The notes: a model not told the origin generated them from the letters alone. DNA of 37,574 nt from JAKAGE01 sp964416665 (GCA_964416665.1 CAYQFA010000003.1:1-37574); one strand, 5' to 3'. Positions 7,461-15,364 are shown, numbered from the stretch's first letter. Made by a program: numbers and translations.

Positions 7461-7919
7461 ATGAGTACTCACATACGAACTTGGGGCATCGCGCTCACTG
7501 CCATAGGCTTTTTCGCGATCCCCACCCTGGCCACCCAGGCGCAAGCGGTCCCAGCTCTCCCATTAACCGTTTCGGCGACGACCCCCGCCACCGTCATTGT
7601 TAAAACCCTCCATTTGAAGGTGACGGCCTATGCAAGCGTACCGGAGGAGACGTCAGATCACCCGTTCATTACCGCCACCGGCGACCACGTGCATAATGGC
7701 ATCGTAGCGACCAATATCCTTCCTTTTGGCACTAAGGTCATGATCCCGTCACTCTTCGGGAACAAGATATTCACCGTTGATGACCGCATGAACAAGAGAA
7801 TGACCAATAATATCGACATTTGGATGTCGTCAGTGTCCGCCGCGGTAGACTTTGGAGTTCACAACGCAGAAGTCGTAGTGGTTGGAAAGGGCAGCGATAC
7901 CAACCTTAGTTTGGAGTAA
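7461..7919 (+). CDS. Secreted 3D-domain protein (probable cell-wall hydrolase)
   Basis: The 152-aa protein has an N-terminal signal or anchor (WGIALTAIGFFAIPTLATQAQA) followed by a 3D (Asp-Asp-Asp) domain. The domain is seen as LKVTAYASVPEETSD, then TATGDHVHNGIVATNILPFGT, then FTVDDRMNKRMTNNIDIWM with D107, D108 and D119. 3D domains have a double-psi beta-barrel fold and are found in peptidoglycan lytic enzymes such as YuiC and the Sps/Rpf-like proteins. It probably acts on the cell wall outside the membrane. It converges with the GH18 gene, and their 3' ends overlap by 14 nt. Confidence 0.82.
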   Translation: MSTHIRTWGIALTAIGFFAIPTLATQAQAVPALPLTVSATTPATVIVKTLHLKVTAYASVPEETSDHPFITATGDHVHNGIVATNILPFGTKVMIPSLFGNKIFTVDDRMNKRMTNNIDIWMSSVSAAVDFGVHNAEVVVVGKGSDTNLSLE

Positions 7920-9099
7920 TAATATTCCAGATTCCCGGATCCATATCTCCGTCAGCCTTAAAGAACATTACCCCACGCAAGCCATACTCCTTGGCCAGGT
8001 TCACTTTATCAAGCTCTGATTGCGCATCCGGGAAAGAGACAAAAAATGTCGTGGTCGCATTGGGATTCACGTCCATAAGCACGGCCGGTTCAGTGGAAGT
8101 GACCTGTGACACCAATATCGGCGGCTCGGCGATATATGTCGTCGAAGAATAGGTGAAGCTCAACTCCCCTGCGTTGTCGCGCACCGGCGTGACGCCCAAC
8201 GAATCGGCGCGATCCATGGCGTCAAAGAAGTCGAACGAGCGGACGCGCTGATAGGTGGTCTCCCCATTCGCCCAGGACACTTCATATTCATAACCATACG
8301 TCGGGATACCAAGCATGATCTTCTTTGGGCTGATCGACTGCAACGCCAGTTGGACGATCTTTTTCACCCAATCGGGGTCGGCAACAGGAGCATAGAGCGT
8401 GCCATTGCCACCCTTCGAGGCGTCGAGCTTGATATCCACCGTTTCCTGGTCATACGCCATCAAACGCACCTCGTCGCAATATTTATTCAAGACACTATAA
8501 TCCTCGGGGTAAATAATAGTGCTTGTCGGCATGGTCACGTAAAGCGAATCGGGCGGCGTCCGCGGTACGACCGTGCATGTGACTTCTTTGCCAAGCGGAT
8601 GCAAACGCATTGCCAATCCCTCAATAAAGAGCGAATAATAGGCCCGCGTCGCGGGGTACATGCCCTCAAAATCGATATCAATGCCATCGAATTTCTTGGA
8701 AGTTACCAATTGCGTGACGGTGTTCTCCTCTGCCTGTCTGGTTCCGGTGTTGGACAAGAGCTTTTCAATACCATCCGCATCAAACCAGGCGATCGTTGGG
8801 ATGACCTTGACTCCCATGTTCTTCACCGCCAATATCCACCCGTCCCAAGCCCCACCGCCGATCTTGAGGTCATCGAGAATGGCCCCGTTATTACCGATCT
8901 CATATGAAAAAAGGCTTATCTCGTTGAAAGAATCAAGATGAATCGCCACGTCCTGCTCACCCGCCTGGGCCTGCCAGAACGGTAACCACGCACCATATTG
9001 AAGCTTGGCGGCGCTCGCCGTCGTTGCGGCAAGTGCAGCCGAGGGAACCACGCCGAACAAGATAAACAAGGCGCTAAGAATTGCTAATTTTCGAGACAT
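7906..9099 (-). CDS. Secreted GH18-family glycoside hydrolase (YaaH/chitinase-like)
   Basis: The 397-aa protein has a signal peptide (KLAILSALFILFGVVPSAALAA) and a GH18 TIM barrel. The catalytic motif DxxDxDxE is complete as D138-G-I-D141-I-D143-F-E145, with E145 as the acid. Other barrel strands are recognisable: GVKVIPTIAW, VTCTVVPRTPP, EVRLMAYDQE, KIMLGIPTYGYEY and RGVMFFKADGD. This layout fits the sub-group that cleaves peptidoglycan or chitin-like N-acetylglucosamine chains, as in spore-cortex protein YaaH, rather than classic large chitinases. No LysM domain is seen. It starts 5 nt after the mutY stop with no Shine-Dalgarno, so it is probably translationally coupled to mutY. Confidence 0.9.
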   Translation of the reverse strand: MSRKLAILSALFILFGVVPSAALAATTASAAKLQYGAWLPFWQAQAGEQDVAIHLDSFNEISLFSYEIGNNGAILDDLKIGGGAWDGWILAVKNMGVKVIPTIAWFDADGIEKLLSNTGTRQAEENTVTQLVTSKKFDGIDIDFEGMYPATRAYYSLFIEGLAMRLHPLGKEVTCTVVPRTPPDSLYVTMPTSTIIYPEDYSVLNKYCDEVRLMAYDQETVDIKLDASKGGNGTLYAPVADPDWVKKIVQLALQSISPKKIMLGIPTYGYEYEVSWANGETTYQRVRSFDFFDAMDRADSLGVTPVRDNAGELSFTYSSTTYIAEPPILVSQVTSTEPAVLMDVNPNATTTFFVSFPDAQSELDKVNLAKEYGLRGVMFFKADGDMDPGIWNIITPN

Positions 9100-9104
9100 A
9101 ATGA

Positions 9105-9908
9105 TTATTTGATATCAATATAATTTCCTTTTTTAACGATAAAACCTTCTTGTGCGAGATCGGCCGCAACCTTCCGAACACGGTCTTCGGGTGCGTTCAG
9201 CACCTTAAGAAGTGATAAAACCGTTGTTCGATCTTTTTTTTCGAGCACATAGCGAAGCATCCTTCCGCGCAGTTCACGATCAGAGCCGGCGAAAACACTT
9301 TGTTTTTTATAGTGCGTGCTCCGACGGTTAGGGTTCGTGCTGCGCGACATCGCGGCGCCATAGTCCATAAGGGCCCAATACCATTCGCGGGGATTCTCAA
9401 CATCCATGGTACGTTCGATATAACGTTCGATCTCGCCATCGGTTACTTTTTTGACGTTTGGAAAGAAAAAATGAATGAAGACGCGACGGATGTTCGTCTC
9501 AATGAAAACTTCTGGCTTATTGAACGCAAAGACGAGCAACGAACCCGAAGTCCCCTTCCCAATGCCGGGCAACGATTCGAGCGTCGCGCGGTCATGCGGC
9601 AATGTGCCGCCAAAATCCCGAACCACTATTTCCGCCGCGCGCTTGAGCGAGAGCGCCCTACGATTGTACCCCAATCCCTGCCAAGCCCCCAACACCTCTT
9701 TTGTTTTCGCCGCAGCAAGCGAGTGAAAATCGGGGAATTGCCTGAGAAATCTTTCATAAAATCCCTCTACCCTGCCCACTTGGGTCTGTTGAAGCATGAC
9801 CTCGGAAACAAAGATCGCATAGGGGTCACGCGTCTTCCGCCAAGGCAGATCACGTCCCGCCTTGCGGTAATGTGCCCAAATAAGCCTATTAAATGGAGCT
9901 TTTGTCAT
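9105..9908 (-). CDS. mutY: MutY-like adenine glycosylase lacking the Fe-S cluster
   Basis: MutY removes adenine mispaired with 8-oxoguanine. The 267-aa protein has the HhH-GPD fold: SEVMLQQTQVGRV with catalytic E36, the helix-hairpin-helix LPGIGKGTSGSLL (113-125), and the IETNIRRV strand. In the last motif the usual catalytic Asp is Glu137. The region that normally carries the four Fe-S cysteines (MDYGAAMSRSTNPNRRSTHY, 181-200) has none. The NUDIX-like 8-oxoG recognition domain is absent. Instead the last ~55 residues look like a winged helix (LRYVLEKKDRTTVLSLLKVL, then VRKVAADLAQEGFIVKKGNY). The family is certain, but the exact base specificity is open. Confidence 0.85.
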   Translation of the reverse strand: MTKAPFNRLIWAHYRKAGRDLPWRKTRDPYAIFVSEVMLQQTQVGRVEGFYERFLRQFPDFHSLAAAKTKEVLGAWQGLGYNRRALSLKRAAEIVVRDFGGTLPHDRATLESLPGIGKGTSGSLLVFAFNKPEVFIETNIRRVFIHFFFPNVKKVTDGEIERYIERTMDVENPREWYWALMDYGAAMSRSTNPNRRSTHYKKQSVFAGSDRELRGRMLRYVLEKKDRTTVLSLLKVLNAPEDRVRKVAADLAQEGFIVKKGNYIDIK

Positions 9909-9945
9909 GTTTATACCATAACATTAAATATCGATTAAGTGGCAC

Positions 9946-9975
9946 TTGCGCTCTTTACAGGGGTTATGGTATAAT
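9946..9975 (+). promoter_or_regulatory. Promoter of the RRM protein gene
   Basis: TTGCGC (9946-9951), an 18-nt spacer and a perfect TATAAT (9970-9975) preceded by TGG (extended -10). Confidence 0.65.
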
Positions 9976-10075
9976 GATTCTCATGTAAGTGTTCTTAGTA
10001 AGTTTCGCAATTCCAGCGAAAGTTGGTGAGAAGCAGAGGAGAAGTAGGTCGCCTTACAGAATCAAAAGCAATTGA
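9976..10075 (+). promoter_or_regulatory. Long folded 5' leader of the RRM gene
   Basis: About 95 nt lie between promoter and ATG, unlike the very short leaders elsewhere. A closing stem pairs GATTC (9976-9980) with GAATC (10059-10063) and TGTAAG (9984-9989) with CTTACA (10053-10058). Inside, TTCTTA (9992-9997) pairs with TGAGAA (10027-10032), and TTTCGC (10003-10008) pairs with GCGAAA (10016-10021). There is no Shine-Dalgarno near the ATG; an AGAGGAG lies about 36 nt upstream. It may be a temperature or autoregulatory element. I match it to no known RNA class. Confidence 0.5.
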
Positions 10076-10387
10076 ATGGCTACAAAATTATATATCGGCG
10101 GATTGCCTTACACGACAACGCAGGATGAACTCCAAGAGGCCTTCGCGAAAGCTGGTGCAGTCGTATCCACGAGCATTATCATGGATAAGATGACCGGCCG
10201 CTCGCGTGGTTTCGGGTTTGTCGAGATGGGTTCCGACGACGATGCGCAGAAAGCGATCGAGATGTGGAATGGTCAAGATTTCGGTGGACGCAAGCTCACC
10301 GTGAACGAGGCCAAGCCGCTTGAAGCCCGCCCGCCCCGCCGCGAAAGTGGTGGTTACGGAGCAGGTGGAGGTCGTAACTGGCAGTAA
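10076..10387 (+). CDS. Single-RRM RNA-binding protein
   Basis: The 103-aa protein has one RNA recognition motif with RNP2 (KLYIGGLPY, residues 4-12) and RNP1 (RGFGFVEM, 44-51), including the aromatic residues that stack on RNA bases. A short Gly/Arg-rich tail follows (RRESGGYGAGGGRNW). This is the layout of the bacterial Rbp proteins, which in cyanobacteria are cold-induced and act as RNA chaperones. An in-frame TGA directly before the ATG fixes the start. It is transcribed alone between its promoter and the large palindrome at 10391. Confidence 0.93.
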   Translation: MATKLYIGGLPYTTTQDELQEAFAKAGAVVSTSIIMDKMTGRSRGFGFVEMGSDDDAQKAIEMWNGQDFGGRKLTVNEAKPLEARPPRRESGGYGAGGGRNWQ

Positions 10388-10390
10388 GAT

Positions 10391-10458
10391 AAAACAAAAC
10401 ACCCCTTCTTCAAAAGCATTATTCTTATCATGCTTTTGAAGAAGGGGTGTTTTGTTTT
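10391..10458 (+). terminator. Very long palindromic terminator (28-bp perfect stem)
   Basis: Arms 10391-10418 and 10431-10458 are perfect inverted copies (28 bp) with a 12-nt loop, starting 3 nt after the RRM stop. The right arm ends in GTGTTTTGTTTT, so it can act as a terminator. The arm length is far beyond what termination needs. Confidence 0.8.
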
Positions 10459-10464
10459 AGTCTG

Positions 10465-10473
10465 TGATAAAAT
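10465..10473 (+). promoter_or_regulatory. Extended -10 of rmuC, leaderless type
   Basis: TGA-TAAAAT (10465-10473) ends 8 nt before the ATG at 10482. The same nonamer is used in front of ftsA. No Shine-Dalgarno is present. Confidence 0.55.
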
Positions 10474-10481
10474 CTATCTAT

Positions 10482-11543
10482 ATGGAAATCGCCCTCTTCG
10501 TTGTTATTATCGTGCTGTTCGCCGCGATAGCGTGGCGGCTTTGGAAACCGCCGGTGGCGGAGAAAAAAGAGGATCCGCAGTCGCTGCTGCTGCTTCAAAA
10601 TCAGATGAACGAGCTCACGCGAATGCTTGATGCCAAGCTCGGCGAGTCGGCAAAGGCGATCAGCGATTCCACGAGCAAGGCGTTCACGCAGGCCACGGAA
10701 AGCACGCGGCTTATCCGCGAGATCACGCAGGAGCTTGCGAAAGTCGGCGAAGGGCAGCGCCAGGTGGTGAGTATCGCGGATAACCTCAAGAATCTGCAGG
10801 ATATTTTAAAAAACCCGAAGCAACGCGGCGTCCTTGGGGAATATTATCTGGAAACCGTGCTTAAAAATGTGCTTCCGCCGAACGGCTACAAGATGCAATA
10901 CGCATTCAAGGATGGCACGATCGTGGACGCCGTTGTGCTTACAAAGGACGGCATCATCCCAGTAGACTCAAAATTCAGTTTGGAAAATTATAACCGCATC
11001 CTTGAATCCACCGATAAGACCGAGCGCGAGCGTTATGAGAACGCGTTCGCGAACGACCTCAAAACGCGCATTGACGAAACGGCAAAATACGTGAAGCCCG
11101 AGGAGGGCACACTCGGCTTCGCATTCATGTTCATCCCATCCGAGGCGGTCTATTACGATCTTTTGATAAATAAGGTAGGCGCGATCAAATCGAATAACGT
11201 GAACCTCATCGAGTACGCTGCCGGTAAGAAAAAAGTGATGGTCGTCTCCCCCACCACATTCCTTGCTTATCTCCAGACGGTCATGCAGGGATTGAAGGCC
11301 CTGCATATCGAGGAGGCCGCGAAGAAAATCGGCGAGCGCGTGACCGAGCTTGGTAAACATCTTTTAAGCTACGACGAATATATGCAAAAAGTCGGGAAGA
11401 ACCTGACAACGACCGTTTCCGCGTACAACGCGGCCGGAAAAGAATTCGGAAAGATCAATAAAGATGTCTATAGAATAACCGGGGAGCAATTGGAACTCGA
11501 AGCTCCCGTCGTTGAAAAGCCGGAAGAACGAGAGCGCGAATAG
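10482..11543 (+). CDS. rmuC: RmuC-family DNA recombination protein
   Basis: RmuC proteins limit DNA inversions at short repeats and carry a nuclease-like fold. The 353-aa protein has an N-terminal membrane anchor (MEIALFVVIIVLFAAIAWRLW), a coiled-coil segment (about 30-85, many Gln/Glu/Lys), and the conserved RmuC core: NLKNLQDILKNPKQRGVLGEYYLETVLKNVLPPNGY, then DGIIPVDSKFSLENY, EGTLGFAFMFIPSEAVYYDLL, and VVSPTTFLAYLQTVMQGLK. A GTG at 10464 is also open, but the ATG at 10482 gives the expected anchor and lies 8 nt from the -10 box. The stop codon lies inside the left arm of the next palindrome. Confidence 0.92.
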   Translation: MEIALFVVIIVLFAAIAWRLWKPPVAEKKEDPQSLLLLQNQMNELTRMLDAKLGESAKAISDSTSKAFTQATESTRLIREITQELAKVGEGQRQVVSIADNLKNLQDILKNPKQRGVLGEYYLETVLKNVLPPNGYKMQYAFKDGTIVDAVVLTKDGIIPVDSKFSLENYNRILESTDKTERERYENAFANDLKTRIDETAKYVKPEEGTLGFAFMFIPSEAVYYDLLINKVGAIKSNNVNLIEYAAGKKKVMVVSPTTFLAYLQTVMQGLKALHIEEAAKKIGERVTELGKHLLSYDEYMQKVGKNLTTTVSAYNAAGKEFGKINKDVYRITGEQLELEAPVVEKPEERERE

Positions 11544-11625
11544 GCACAATAAGCAAAAGGACTTTTGAGACCTGCTGTGCGGACACAACGGTCTCAAAAG
11601 TCCTTTTGCTTATTGTGCCTATTCG
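11537..11625. repeat. Long perfect palindrome with family-1 cap, between rmuC and ftsZ
   Basis: Arms 11537-11572 and 11590-11625 are perfect 36-bp inverted copies around a 17-nt loop. The left arm includes the rmuC stop codon, and the right arm ends 3 nt before the ftsZ 3' end. It separates two convergent genes and could terminate both. The tip, GACC-TGC-TGTG-CGGA-CACA-AC-GGTC, is nearly the same as the tip of the palindrome at 15401-15474, though the arms are unrelated. Confidence 0.9.
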
Positions 11626-11628
11626 TAA

Positions 11629-12927
11629 TTATTTCTTTCTGCGACGCAAGAACGCTGGGATATCCCACGCGTCATTCTCCTTTTCTTTGTTGGCCGTCGT
11701 CTTATTCATAGGATTATCGGACTTCCTTTCAAAAGCCGGCGGCAAAGGTTTTTGCGCCACAAGTTCGTCGGCCGATTCCTCTCCACGAGCATGGATGACA
11801 GGGTCTTTTGAACTTGTTCCGGGCTCACGGATCGGCATCGGCGGTTTTTTGGTGGCCGTCGCCTCCGCGCCCATGCCTGGTCGCGCAAAGATGCCCTGTC
11901 GTGAAGATTCGAAATGGCTGGTCCCGAAAAGCGTCCCATTTTGATTACCGTTGAATCCGGCAGCCACAACGGTCACTTTGAGCTGGCCCGGCTTGAGATT
12001 CCTATCGTAATAAGCCCCAAAGATGATACGCGCACCGGGATCGGCGGTTTGGGCAACGATCTTTGCCGCATCATTCACTTCGGTCATACGCAGATCGCGC
12101 CCACCAGTGATGCCAAGAAGAACGGCTTTCGCGCCATCGGGGCTCGTCTCAAGAAGTGGAGAATGGAGCGCTGCCGTCACGGCTTTCACGGCACGATCGG
12201 CACCGCTCGCGGTGCCAACCCCGACGATTGCGATCCCGGCGTCCTGCATGATATTTTTAACATCGGCAAAATCAACATTGATGATGCCCGGCATCGCGAT
12301 GATCTCAACAAGACCTCGAAGCGCGTTGCGCAAGATCTCATCGATCGCCTCGAAAGCCTTGATGATCGGCGTGTCCTTGCTGATGACCGTGAAAATACGA
12401 TCGTTCGGAACCACGATGATTGCGTCTACTTTATCTTTGAGTTTCATCAAAGCCTCCGTCGCGATGCGTTCGCGCTGGCTACCTTCGAATGTGAACGGCT
12501 TCGTGACGACCGCGATCGTGAGTGCGCCGGACTGTTTTGCCGCTTCCGCAACGATCGGCGTTGCGCCGGAACCCGTACCACCGCCAAGGCCCGCGGCCAA
12601 GAAAACGAGATCCGCTCCTTTCACCGCCTCGCTGATCTCCGAACGATTTTCCTCCGCTGCTTGCCGACCGAGATCGGGATTCATACCGGTGCCCAATCCC
12701 CGCGTCAAACTTTTTCCAATATACAAACGGGTCTTCACTTCGCAGTGGTCAAGGTCCTGATGGTCGGTGTTGATGGCGATAAAATCGACACCGCGATAAA
12801 AATCTTTCGCCATCCGCGCAACCGCATTACCACCACCACCACCGATTCCGATCACTTTTACATTAGCCGAAAGGGGCTGAAACGGCTGGTTTTTCTTGCT
12901 CCTTGCCCGACTGTTGGATTTTGCCAT
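11629..12927 (-). CDS. ftsZ: Cell division protein FtsZ
   Basis: FtsZ is the tubulin-like GTPase that forms the division ring. The 432-aa protein has the glycine-rich start VKVIGIGGGGGNAV, the tubulin signature GLGGGTGSGATP (113-124), the T7 synergy loop region VDFADVKNIM, and the conserved C-terminal peptide DIPAFLRRR that binds FtsA. A long variable linker (about residues 335-415) precedes that peptide. The ATG at 12927 has no Shine-Dalgarno; an extended -10 (TGT-TAAACT, 12935-12943) ends 7 nt upstream. It lies directly after ftsA, as in many bacteria. Confidence 0.98.
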   Translation of the reverse strand: MAKSNSRARSKKNQPFQPLSANVKVIGIGGGGGNAVARMAKDFYRGVDFIAINTDHQDLDHCEVKTRLYIGKSLTRGLGTGMNPDLGRQAAEENRSEISEAVKGADLVFLAAGLGGGTGSGATPIVAEAAKQSGALTIAVVTKPFTFEGSQRERIATEALMKLKDKVDAIIVVPNDRIFTVISKDTPIIKAFEAIDEILRNALRGLVEIIAMPGIINVDFADVKNIMQDAGIAIVGVGTASGADRAVKAVTAALHSPLLETSPDGAKAVLLGITGGRDLRMTEVNDAAKIVAQTADPGARIIFGAYYDRNLKPGQLKVTVVAAGFNGNQNGTLFGTSHFESSRQGIFARPGMGAEATATKKPPMPIREPGTSSKDPVIHARGEESADELVAQKPLPPAFERKSDNPMNKTTANKEKENDAWDIPAFLRRRKK

Positions 12928-12934
12928 AATGCTA

Positions 12935-12943
12935 AGTTTAACA
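12935..12943 (-). promoter_or_regulatory. Extended -10 of ftsZ, leaderless type
   Basis: On the minus strand TGT-TAAACT ends 7 nt before the ftsZ ATG. No good -35 is seen. It would allow ftsZ to be transcribed apart from ftsA. Confidence 0.45.
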
Positions 12944-12981
12944 GAAATTTAATGGGGAGGGAATACCATATCGAGGGACGG

Positions 12982-14232
12982 CTAGGGGGCAAAATAGCTG
13001 AAAAAGTTCTTGAAATTCACCTTGGATTCGGAGCCATTTCCCCATCGCGATTCGCTGTCCATGCCCCATAATACCAGCCCGAAAGCGTTCACGAATTCGG
13101 GGTCTTCGAGATACTCCTTGAAGACGCCCCCTTCGGTCTCCCACTCATCGGAAAGCGTGGAGCCTATTTGGGCTGCAAGCTTCATTTCCTGACGGACAAG
13201 GTCCGTAAGACCCGGCAACTTCGCGCCGCCGCCGACCAGGACGATGCCCCCCGGCAATTGACCCGCTTTCTGGTACAATTTCAATTCATTATTGACGAGG
13301 TCAAATATCTCCTCAAGGCGGGACTCCACGATCTCCGCGATAAAGCGGCGCGAGACGGAGCCTTTTGCGTCCTCGGTAAACTTTTTCAGCTCCACTGCCT
13401 CCTTCGCTCCCACTTCCTTCGAGAGCGCATAGCCGTAATGAAGCTTGACCTCCTCCGCAGTATCCACGGAAATTTTCAAACCGACGGCGAGATCGTTCGA
13501 GATATTTGCCGCACCGACGGGAAATTTTGCGACGCCGACCAACCGATTCTCCTCATAGATGGAAAGCCCGGTCGTGCCAAAGCCGATGTCAACAAGCGCC
13601 GTGCCGAGATCGCGCTGGCGTTTGCTCAATGCTGCACGCGCGGCGACGAGCGGTCCGAAAACGAGGCCGCTCACATCGCCCGCCGAAAGCTCAACGGCGC
13701 GAATGAGGGTCTTGATGTGCGGAGAAAACGCATCAATGATGAGACTTTGCACTTCGAGCCGACTTCCTGAAAGCCCCAAGGGATCGATGATGTCGCCGAT
13801 GCCATCGATCATGAACTCCTTGGTGAGCGTATGAATAATCGTGCGATTCTGCGGAAGATTGACCGCCTGGCTCGCCCGCACCGCGCGATCGATATCATCC
13901 TGATATATCTCCGCATCGGCGCGTGAGACCGCGACGATACCGCGCGAGGTCTGCATCTTCGCCTGCGGCGTTCCGATGCTCACATAAATATTCTTCAGGG
14001 CGGACTTTGAGACTTTCTTCACTTCGGCGAGCGCGCGATTGATCGTCTGCGACGCTTCGCCAAGATCGATGACGGCGCCTTTTCGCAACCCGAGGGACGG
14101 TTCTTTGTGGACGTGCACGATCGCAGGACGATGCCCGCGGCACTCGGCGACAACCACTTTAATGGACGATGTGCCAACGTCCAATCCGGTAATAAAATCG
14201 CCCCCGCCTTTTCCTATTCCCTTGAACTTCAT
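12982..14232 (-). CDS. ftsA: Cell division protein FtsA
   Basis: FtsA is the actin-like ATPase that ties FtsZ filaments to the membrane. The 416-aa protein has the actin-fold phosphate-1 motif ITGLDVGTSSIKVVVAE, the 1C domain region (HTLTKEFMIDGI), phosphate-2 ALVDIGFGTTGLSIYE, and the adenosine motif GGIVLVGGGAKLPGL. The C-terminal end (VNFKNFFSYFAP) resembles the membrane-binding helix of the family. It sits upstream of ftsZ with 54 bp between. A TGA-TAAAAT box ends 6 nt before its ATG. Confidence 0.96.
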   Translation of the reverse strand: MKFKGIGKGGGDFITGLDVGTSSIKVVVAECRGHRPAIVHVHKEPSLGLRKGAVIDLGEASQTINRALAEVKKVSKSALKNIYVSIGTPQAKMQTSRGIVAVSRADAEIYQDDIDRAVRASQAVNLPQNRTIIHTLTKEFMIDGIGDIIDPLGLSGSRLEVQSLIIDAFSPHIKTLIRAVELSAGDVSGLVFGPLVAARAALSKRQRDLGTALVDIGFGTTGLSIYEENRLVGVAKFPVGAANISNDLAVGLKISVDTAEEVKLHYGYALSKEVGAKEAVELKKFTEDAKGSVSRRFIAEIVESRLEEIFDLVNNELKLYQKAGQLPGGIVLVGGGAKLPGLTDLVRQEMKLAAQIGSTLSDEWETEGGVFKEYLEDPEFVNAFGLVLWGMDSESRWGNGSESKVNFKNFFSYFAP

Positions 14233-14238
14233 ACCCTT

Positions 14239-14247
14239 ATTTTATCA
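14239..14247 (-). promoter_or_regulatory. Extended -10 of ftsA, leaderless type
   Basis: On the minus strand TGA-TAAAAT ends 6 nt before the ftsA ATG. The same nonamer precedes rmuC. Confidence 0.5.
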
Positions 14248-14286
14248 GTAAAAGAGCGCGAAGGGAATGTGGATAGTACTCCTATT

Positions 14287-14667
14287 TTATAGTTGCTTAA
14301 GGATCTTTGCCTCCATGCCTTCCATGTCCTTCGTATCGCTCGGCTTTATATGGTCGTAGCCGAGAAGGTGCAGTGTCCCATGCAACAAAAGCGGCGTGGC
14401 GCGATCTGGTGATTTCTTAAGAATATCCCGATTGAGATAGATCTCGCCGAGATATTTCTTTTTCATTTCAGGATGCGGAAACCGCGCCGGCTCCGGAAAC
14501 GCAAGCACGTTCGGCTCGGTCTTCTTCTTTATAAAACGCGCTTTAAGCGCTGTCATCTCTCTATTGCCCAACAAAAAAATATCGAGGGTCGCCCCGCGAA
14601 CATGCAGCTTTTCGAGGATCTTATCCGAAAGCGCCTTTATCTTAGTATCGTTCCAAATGATATTCAT
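14287..14667 (-). CDS. ybeY: YbeY endoribonuclease / rRNA maturation factor
   Basis: YbeY is a zinc-dependent RNase needed for 16S rRNA 3' end maturation and ribosome quality control. The 126-aa protein has the metal motif H96-GTL-H100-LLGYD-H106 and the upstream GEIYLNRDIL strand. The N-terminal half is short, as is common in small genomes. It follows yqeY by 12 nt with no clear Shine-Dalgarno and belongs to the rpsU-yqeY-ybeY unit. Confidence 0.95.
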   Translation of the reverse strand: MNIIWNDTKIKALSDKILEKLHVRGATLDIFLLGNREMTALKARFIKKKTEPNVLAFPEPARFPHPEMKKKYLGEIYLNRDILKKSPDRATPLLLHGTLHLLGYDHIKPSDTKDMEGMEAKILKQL

Positions 14668-14679
14668 TTCACGCTCAAA

Positions 14680-15132
14680 CTATGCCGACGCCAACTTCTC
14701 TTTGATGACCTCACCAACGATCTTCCCGTCGGCACGGCCCTTCACCAATTTCATTGTCTCGCGCATGGCCGAGCTAAAATCCGAAGCGCCCTGCGCCCTG
14801 ACCTCGTCAACCATCTTTTCGATCTCGGCGCGGGAAAGCTCTTTCGGAATATATTCACCCAACACCAAAAGATCGGCTTCCTCTTTTGCGACAAGGTCGT
14901 CGCGCTTGCCCTGTTTGAAAAGCTCGATCGATTCCTTCCGCCGCTTGGCGTCCTTCTGAAGGATGCCGATCACCTCTTCGTCGGTAAGGGTGGCACCCGG
15001 CGCTTTCATTTCTTTTTCCTTTTGCGCGGCGTGCAATCCGGCGAGCGCAAAACGGATCACCTCAAGGCGCGGCTTATCACCGCTCTTCATGGCGGCTTTC
15101 ATGTCATCGTTTATTTTTTGGAAAAGGGGCAT
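14680..15132 (-). CDS. yqeY: GatB/YqeY-domain protein
   Basis: YqeY proteins share the tRNA-binding tail domain of GatB and are thought to act with tRNA or amidotransferase, though their exact role is unsettled. The 150-aa protein matches the family along its length: LFQKINDDMKAAMKSGDK, LEVIRFALAGLHAAQKEK, LTDEEVIGILQKDAKRRKES, and the C-terminal GRADGKIVGEVIKEKL. It starts 9 nt after rpsU. Coupling of rpsU with yqeY is common in bacteria. A true GatB is encoded separately at 25389-26810. Confidence 0.95.
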   Translation of the reverse strand: MPLFQKINDDMKAAMKSGDKPRLEVIRFALAGLHAAQKEKEMKAPGATLTDEEVIGILQKDAKRRKESIELFKQGKRDDLVAKEEADLLVLGEYIPKELSRAEIEKMVDEVRAQGASDFSSAMRETMKLVKGRADGKIVGEVIKEKLASA

Positions 15133-15141
15133 TGCGATCGA

Positions 15142-15357
15142 TTAGGCCAAACCAAGCTTCTTCTGGCGGTCAACTTCGACACGTTTCTCTTCGCGATGGA
15201 TCGCGGAGGCGCGGCGTTTGATGCGGCTCGTGGTGCGGACGTGATTCTTGCGATGACGAACCTCTTTTAAGATGCCACTGCGCTTCACTTTGCGGGTGAA
15301 GTTGTAAAGGATCGCGTTGGCTGACTCCCCTTCCTTTTTGCGTACTTCTATTGCCAT
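15142..15357 (-). CDS. rpsU: Ribosomal protein S21
   Basis: S21 is a small 30S subunit protein near the anti-Shine-Dalgarno end of 16S rRNA. The 71-aa protein shows the usual EVRKKEGESANAILYNFTRK start and a long basic helix (RHRKNHVRTTSRIKRRAS). The open frame extends 12 codons upstream, but the ATG at 15357 is the family start and lies 7 nt after a strong promoter, so the mRNA is probably leaderless. The first gene of the rpsU-yqeY-ybeY unit. Confidence 0.95.
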   Translation of the reverse strand: MAIEVRKKEGESANAILYNFTRKVKRSGILKEVRHRKNHVRTTSRIKRRASAIHREEKRVEVDRQKKLGLA

Positions 15358-15364
15358 GGGAAAC

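Noticed and set aside
10391..10458. Inverted repeats as ends of an insertion sequence
   Set aside because: The arms enclose only a 12-nt loop, no transposase is near, and no target-site duplication is visible.
11914..13071. 385-aa plus-strand open frame over ftsZ
   Set aside because: It is antisense to ftsZ, whose motifs are unambiguous; the frame is rich in Arg, His and Asp as expected of a shadow.
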